Assembly (NCBI GenBank): GCA_016201185.1 | Contig: JACQDG010000447.1 | Coordinates: forward strand, 1-7,835 | Origin: Acidobacteriota bacterium | GTDB taxonomy: Bacteria; Acidobacteriota; Terriglobia; Bryobacterales; JACQDG01 | Direction: 5' to 3' | DNA: 7,835 nt | Part shown: piece after piece, positions 6,021 to 7,835 of the stretch | How the letters are laid out: every line of letters starts with the position of its first letter | How positions within the stretch are numbered: position 1 is the first letter of the stretch | Translations under genes and position numbers: made by a program | The notes under the pieces: model-generated | Told to the model about the DNA's origin: nothing | What the model saw: only the letters and a program-made list of their open reading frames with translations | Databases searched by the model: none

Positions 6021-7254
6021 ACGAAAAGCGTTTGAAAATCAGCGCCCCGTTCGTGCCGCCGAAGCCGAAGGAGTTGGTCAGGGCGTACTCCAGGCGAGCC
6101 TGGCGGGCGACGTTCGGCACATAGTCCAGGTCGCAGTCCGGATCGGGCTTGCACTGGTTGATGGTCGGCGGCATGACCTGATCGCGCAGGGCCAGTGTCA
6201 CGATGCCTGCTTCGAGCCCGCCGGCGCCCCCCAGCAAGTGGCCGGTCATCGACTTGGTCGAGCTGACGGCAAGCTTGCGGGCGTGATCGCCGAACGTGCT
6301 CTTAATGGCGATGGTTTCGATGCGATCGCCCACCGGGGTCGAAGTGCCGTGGGCGTTGATGTAGTCGATCTGGTCGAAGCGGATGCCGGCGTCGCGCATG
6401 GTGTTGCGCATCACGCGGATGGCCCCCTCGCCGTCCCCCGAAGGCGAGGTGATGTGGTAGGCGTCGGCGCTCATGCCGTAGCCGACCAGCTCGACCAGAA
6501 TCGGCGCGTCGCGCCGCCTGGCAAACTCGAGCTCTTCCAGGATCAGGATGCCGGCCCCTTCTCCGACCACGAAACCGTCGCGGTCGGCGTCGAAGGGCCG
6601 GGAGGCGGCCGGCGGGTCATCGTTCCGGGTCGAGAGCGCCCGCATGGCGGCAAAGCCGCCCACGCCCATGGGCGTGATGGCCGCCTCCGAGCCGCCGCAG
6701 ATCATCACATCGGCCTCGCCACGCTGGATGAGCCGGAAGGAATCCCCCACGGCGTGAGCGCTGGTGGTGCAGGCCGTGGCGGTGGCGGAATTCGGTCCCT
6801 TGGCCCCCGTGCGGATTGACACCTGTCCTGAAGCCAGATTGATGATCGTCGCCGGAATGAAAAATGGGGAGATTTTTCTCGGACCGCCCGCCAGCAGGTT
6901 GGCATGTTCGCGCTCGATCACGTCGAACCCGCCGATCCCGCTGCCGATGTACACCCCCACTCTTTCCCCGATTTCCGGGGCGATCTGCAAGCCCGAAGCA
7001 TCCAACGCGAAGCCGGTGGCGGCCAGGGCGAAGTGAATGAACCGTCCCATCTTCTTCACTTCTTTTTTTTCGATGTAACTTAGCGGGTTGAAGCCTTTGA
7101 CCTCGCCGGCGATCTGGGAGGCGAAGCACGCCGGGTCGAAGGAAGTAATGCGGGCGATGCCGCTCTTCCCTTCCTGGATGGCTTTCCAGGTCTCTTCGGT
7201 CCCGATCCCCACGGCAGAGATCAGACCCACTCCGGTTACGACCACCCTTCGCAA
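6019..7254 (-). CDS. fabF: 3-oxoacyl-ACP synthase II (beta-ketoacyl-ACP synthase II)
   Basis: FabF condenses malonyl-ACP with acyl-ACP in the elongation step of type II fatty acid synthesis in the cytoplasm. The 411-residue length is standard. The Cys-His-His triad is intact: C162 in TATACTTSAHA, H302 in NAHGTSTPVGD and H339 in KSMTGHLLGGAGG, with the conserved K334 before it. Further landmarks are the N-terminal RRVVVTGVGLISAVG, GSGIGG (104-109), GEGAGILILE (231-240) and the C-terminal NSFGFGGTN (394-402). The start is a TTG at 7254, preceded by a strong AAAGGAG at suitable spacing; an in-frame GTG three codons further in is less well placed. It follows acpP by 116 bases, the classic acpP-fabF order. 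The stop codon is completed by the adjacent repeat. Confidence 0.96.
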   Translation of the reverse strand: MRRVVVTGVGLISAVGIGTEETWKAIQEGKSGIARITSFDPACFASQIAGEVKGFNPLSYIEKKEVKKMGRFIHFALAATGFALDASGLQIAPEIGERVGVYIGSGIGGFDVIEREHANLLAGGPRKISPFFIPATIINLASGQVSIRTGAKGPNSATATACTTSAHAVGDSFRLIQRGEADVMICGGSEAAITPMGVGGFAAMRALSTRNDDPPAASRPFDADRDGFVVGEGAGILILEELEFARRRDAPILVELVGYGMSADAYHITSPSGDGEGAIRVMRNTMRDAGIRFDQIDYINAHGTSTPVGDRIETIAIKSTFGDHARKLAVSSTKSMTGHLLGGAGGLEAGIVTLALRDQVMPPTINQCKPDPDCDLDYVPNVARQARLEYALTNSFGFGGTNGALIFKRFS

Positions 7255-7261
7255 AGGATCT

Positions 7262-7268
7262 CCTTTCT
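7262..7268 (-). promoter_or_regulatory. Ribosome binding site of fabF
   Basis: On the - strand the sequence reads AGAAAGGAGATCCT and then TTG. The strong AAGGAG core lies about six bases before the TTG and decides in favour of this rare start codon. Confidence 0.65.
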
Positions 7269-7328
7269 GGCAGGCTCGACCCGCGTCAAGGCCGTCCGAG
7301 CGACGTCCCGGCGGGTGGGCTGCTCCTG

Positions 7329-7361
7329 AAAAACCCCGGCCGGCGCCGCCCGCTGGCCGGC
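7329..7361 (-). terminator. Possible weak terminator or attenuator between acpP and fabF
   Basis: On the - strand two copies of GCCGGC (7356-7361 and 7339-7344) can pair as a six-base GC stem. A short GC-rich stretch and TTTTT (7333-7329) follow. A ten-base direct repeat, GGCCGGCGCC, occurs at 7338 and 7355 on the + strand, so other pairings are possible. A leaky stop here would give more acpP than fabF mRNA, which fits the high demand for AcpP. The stem is short and four to five bases separate it from the T run, so this is tentative. Confidence 0.3.
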
Positions 7362-7370
7362 GCCCCCTCG

Positions 7371-7610
7371 CTACTTGTTCTTGGCGTGGCTTTCGATGTA
7401 CTCGATGGCGTCCTTGACAGTGGTGATCTTCTCCGCGTCCTCATCCGGAATATCGATCCCAAAGGCTTCTTCGAAGGCCATCACCAGCTCCACAATGTCG
7501 AGGGAGTCGGCCCCCAGGTCCTCTACGAACGAGGCGGCTCCGTCCACCTGCGCCTCGTCCACCCCAAGCTGCTCGACAATAATCTGCTTCACTTTTTCCT
7601 CAATGGACAT
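7371..7610 (-). CDS. acpP: Acyl carrier protein
   Basis: This 79-residue acidic protein has the usual AcpP length and helix pattern. It begins MSIEEKVKQIIVEQLGVDEA. The phosphopantetheine attachment site is Ser36 in the DLGADSLDIVELVMAFEE motif (31-48), followed by the family's FGIDIPDEDAEKITTVKDAI (50-69). Holo-AcpP carries growing acyl chains as thioesters for FabF and the other type II fatty acid synthesis enzymes in the cytoplasm. ATG at 7610 is preceded by GGGAGGG about five bases upstream. A promoter candidate lies at 7640-7669. fabF follows on the same strand. Confidence 0.98.
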   Translation of the reverse strand: MSIEEKVKQIIVEQLGVDEAQVDGAASFVEDLGADSLDIVELVMAFEEAFGIDIPDEDAEKITTVKDAIEYIESHAKNK

Positions 7611-7639
7611 GAACCCTCCCCACCTTCATGAAACTACTG

Positions 7640-7669
7640 ATTCTAACGAGCCCGAGGGATAGGGCGCAA
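7640..7669 (-). promoter_or_regulatory. Sigma-70-type promoter for acpP (and probably fabF and downstream genes)
   Basis: On the - strand TTGCGC (7669-7664) and TAGAAT (7645-7640) are separated by 18 bases. They match the -35 and -10 consensus at four and five of six positions. The predicted start would give a leader of about 20-25 bases that contains the GGGAGGG ribosome binding site. No other comparably good promoter was seen upstream of fabF or etfB, so this one may drive all five genes; that last point is inference. Confidence 0.6.
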
Positions 7670-7725
7670 CCGGAAAAGACACGGACACAAAAGATTGAAG
7701 GAAAAAAGGCGAATGCGGGAGCGGC

Positions 7726-7835
7726 CTACCGGTACTTGCGGTGCACCGCCACGACCCGCCCCTGAATGCGCACGTCGCTCAAGGAAACGCGCATGGGCTC
7801 CATGGCGGCGTTGGCTGGCTGCAAGCGGGCAATGC
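7726..7835 (-). CDS. lexA: LexA-type repressor, C-terminal fragment (5' end outside window)
   Basis: Thirty-five codons before a TAG at 7728-7726 encode IARLQPANAAMEPMRVSLSD followed by VRIQGRVVAVHRKYR. The pattern RLQPAN, MEP, V.IQG.VV.V.RKY is the end of the S24 peptidase domain of LexA, the SOS regulator that cleaves itself when RecA is activated. The catalytic Ser and Lys and the DNA-binding domain lie outside the window. Another S24-family repressor cannot be excluded from so short a piece. The acpP promoter region begins about 55 bases beyond its stop. A TTTTTT run at 7707-7702 (on the - strand) follows it, but without a convincing stem. Confidence 0.75.
   Translation of the reverse strand, partial: IARLQPANAAMEPMRVSLSDVRIQGRVVAVHRKYR

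Noticed and set aside
5935..6154. Peptide-coding frames through the fabF-etfB spacer (products with LSALICGC or CICVHLW)
   Set aside because: These are typical spurious translations of the dispersed repeat. They have no proper start or ribosome binding site and overlap fabF or etfB.
7702..7725. Terminator downstream of the LexA-type gene
   Set aside because: A TTTTTT run is present on the - strand, but only a three-base GGC/GCC pairing could be found before it, which is too weak to call.
1..7835. A new defence, mobile or biosynthetic system
   Set aside because: Every sizeable gene belongs to a known housekeeping or energy-metabolism family, apart from one small unknown gene. There are no integrase, transposase, toxin-antitoxin, phage or nuclease signatures in the window.

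Overview
The window is GC-rich DNA from a bacterium that is most likely an acidobacterium (Acidobacteriota, perhaps Bryobacterales/Solibacter-like). The clues are a PSD1 (DUF1553) plus Tat-exported DUF1501 gene pair, common in Solibacter, Planctomycetes and Verrucomicrobia, alongside an etfB-etfA-membrane FeS oxidoreductase cluster and an acpP-fabF pair. The phylum is inferred from gene content and protein style, not proven.

Layout. At the left edge, on the + strand, lie the C-terminal 91 codons of a PSD1-type protein (1-276) and a complete DUF1501 protein (278-1690). Everything after that is on the - strand. A tRNA-Lys(CUU) gene (1770-1845) has its own intrinsic terminator (1701-1730). A small unrecognised gene (1898-2155) has coding-like sequence upstream of its start. 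A membrane-bound FeS oxidoreductase of the EMO (ETF:menaquinone oxidoreductase) type (2304-4175) follows, then etfA (4181-5167), etfB (5164-5934), fabF (6019-7254) and acpP (7371-7610). The last 35 codons of a LexA-type repressor end the window (7726-7835, cut by the edge).

How the genes fit together. On the - strand the order of transcription is acpP, fabF, etfB, etfA, EMO. A good promoter lies upstream of acpP. AcpP carries acyl chains and FabF elongates them in type II fatty acid synthesis. EtfAB collects electrons from acyl-CoA dehydrogenases, and the membrane FeS protein probably passes them to the quinone pool. Fatty acid synthesis and fatty-acid-derived electron transfer are therefore adjacent and may share a transcript. 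The fabF-etfB gap is filled by an imperfect palindrome made of two inverted copies of a dispersed bacterial repeat. It supplies part of the fabF stop codon and leaves etfB without a clear Shine-Dalgarno sequence.

No phage, transposase, CRISPR or defence system is visible. I found no convincing undescribed system. The points most worth checking are the repeat in the etfB leader, the small gene without a conventional start, and an altered cysteine motif in the FeS oxidoreductase.
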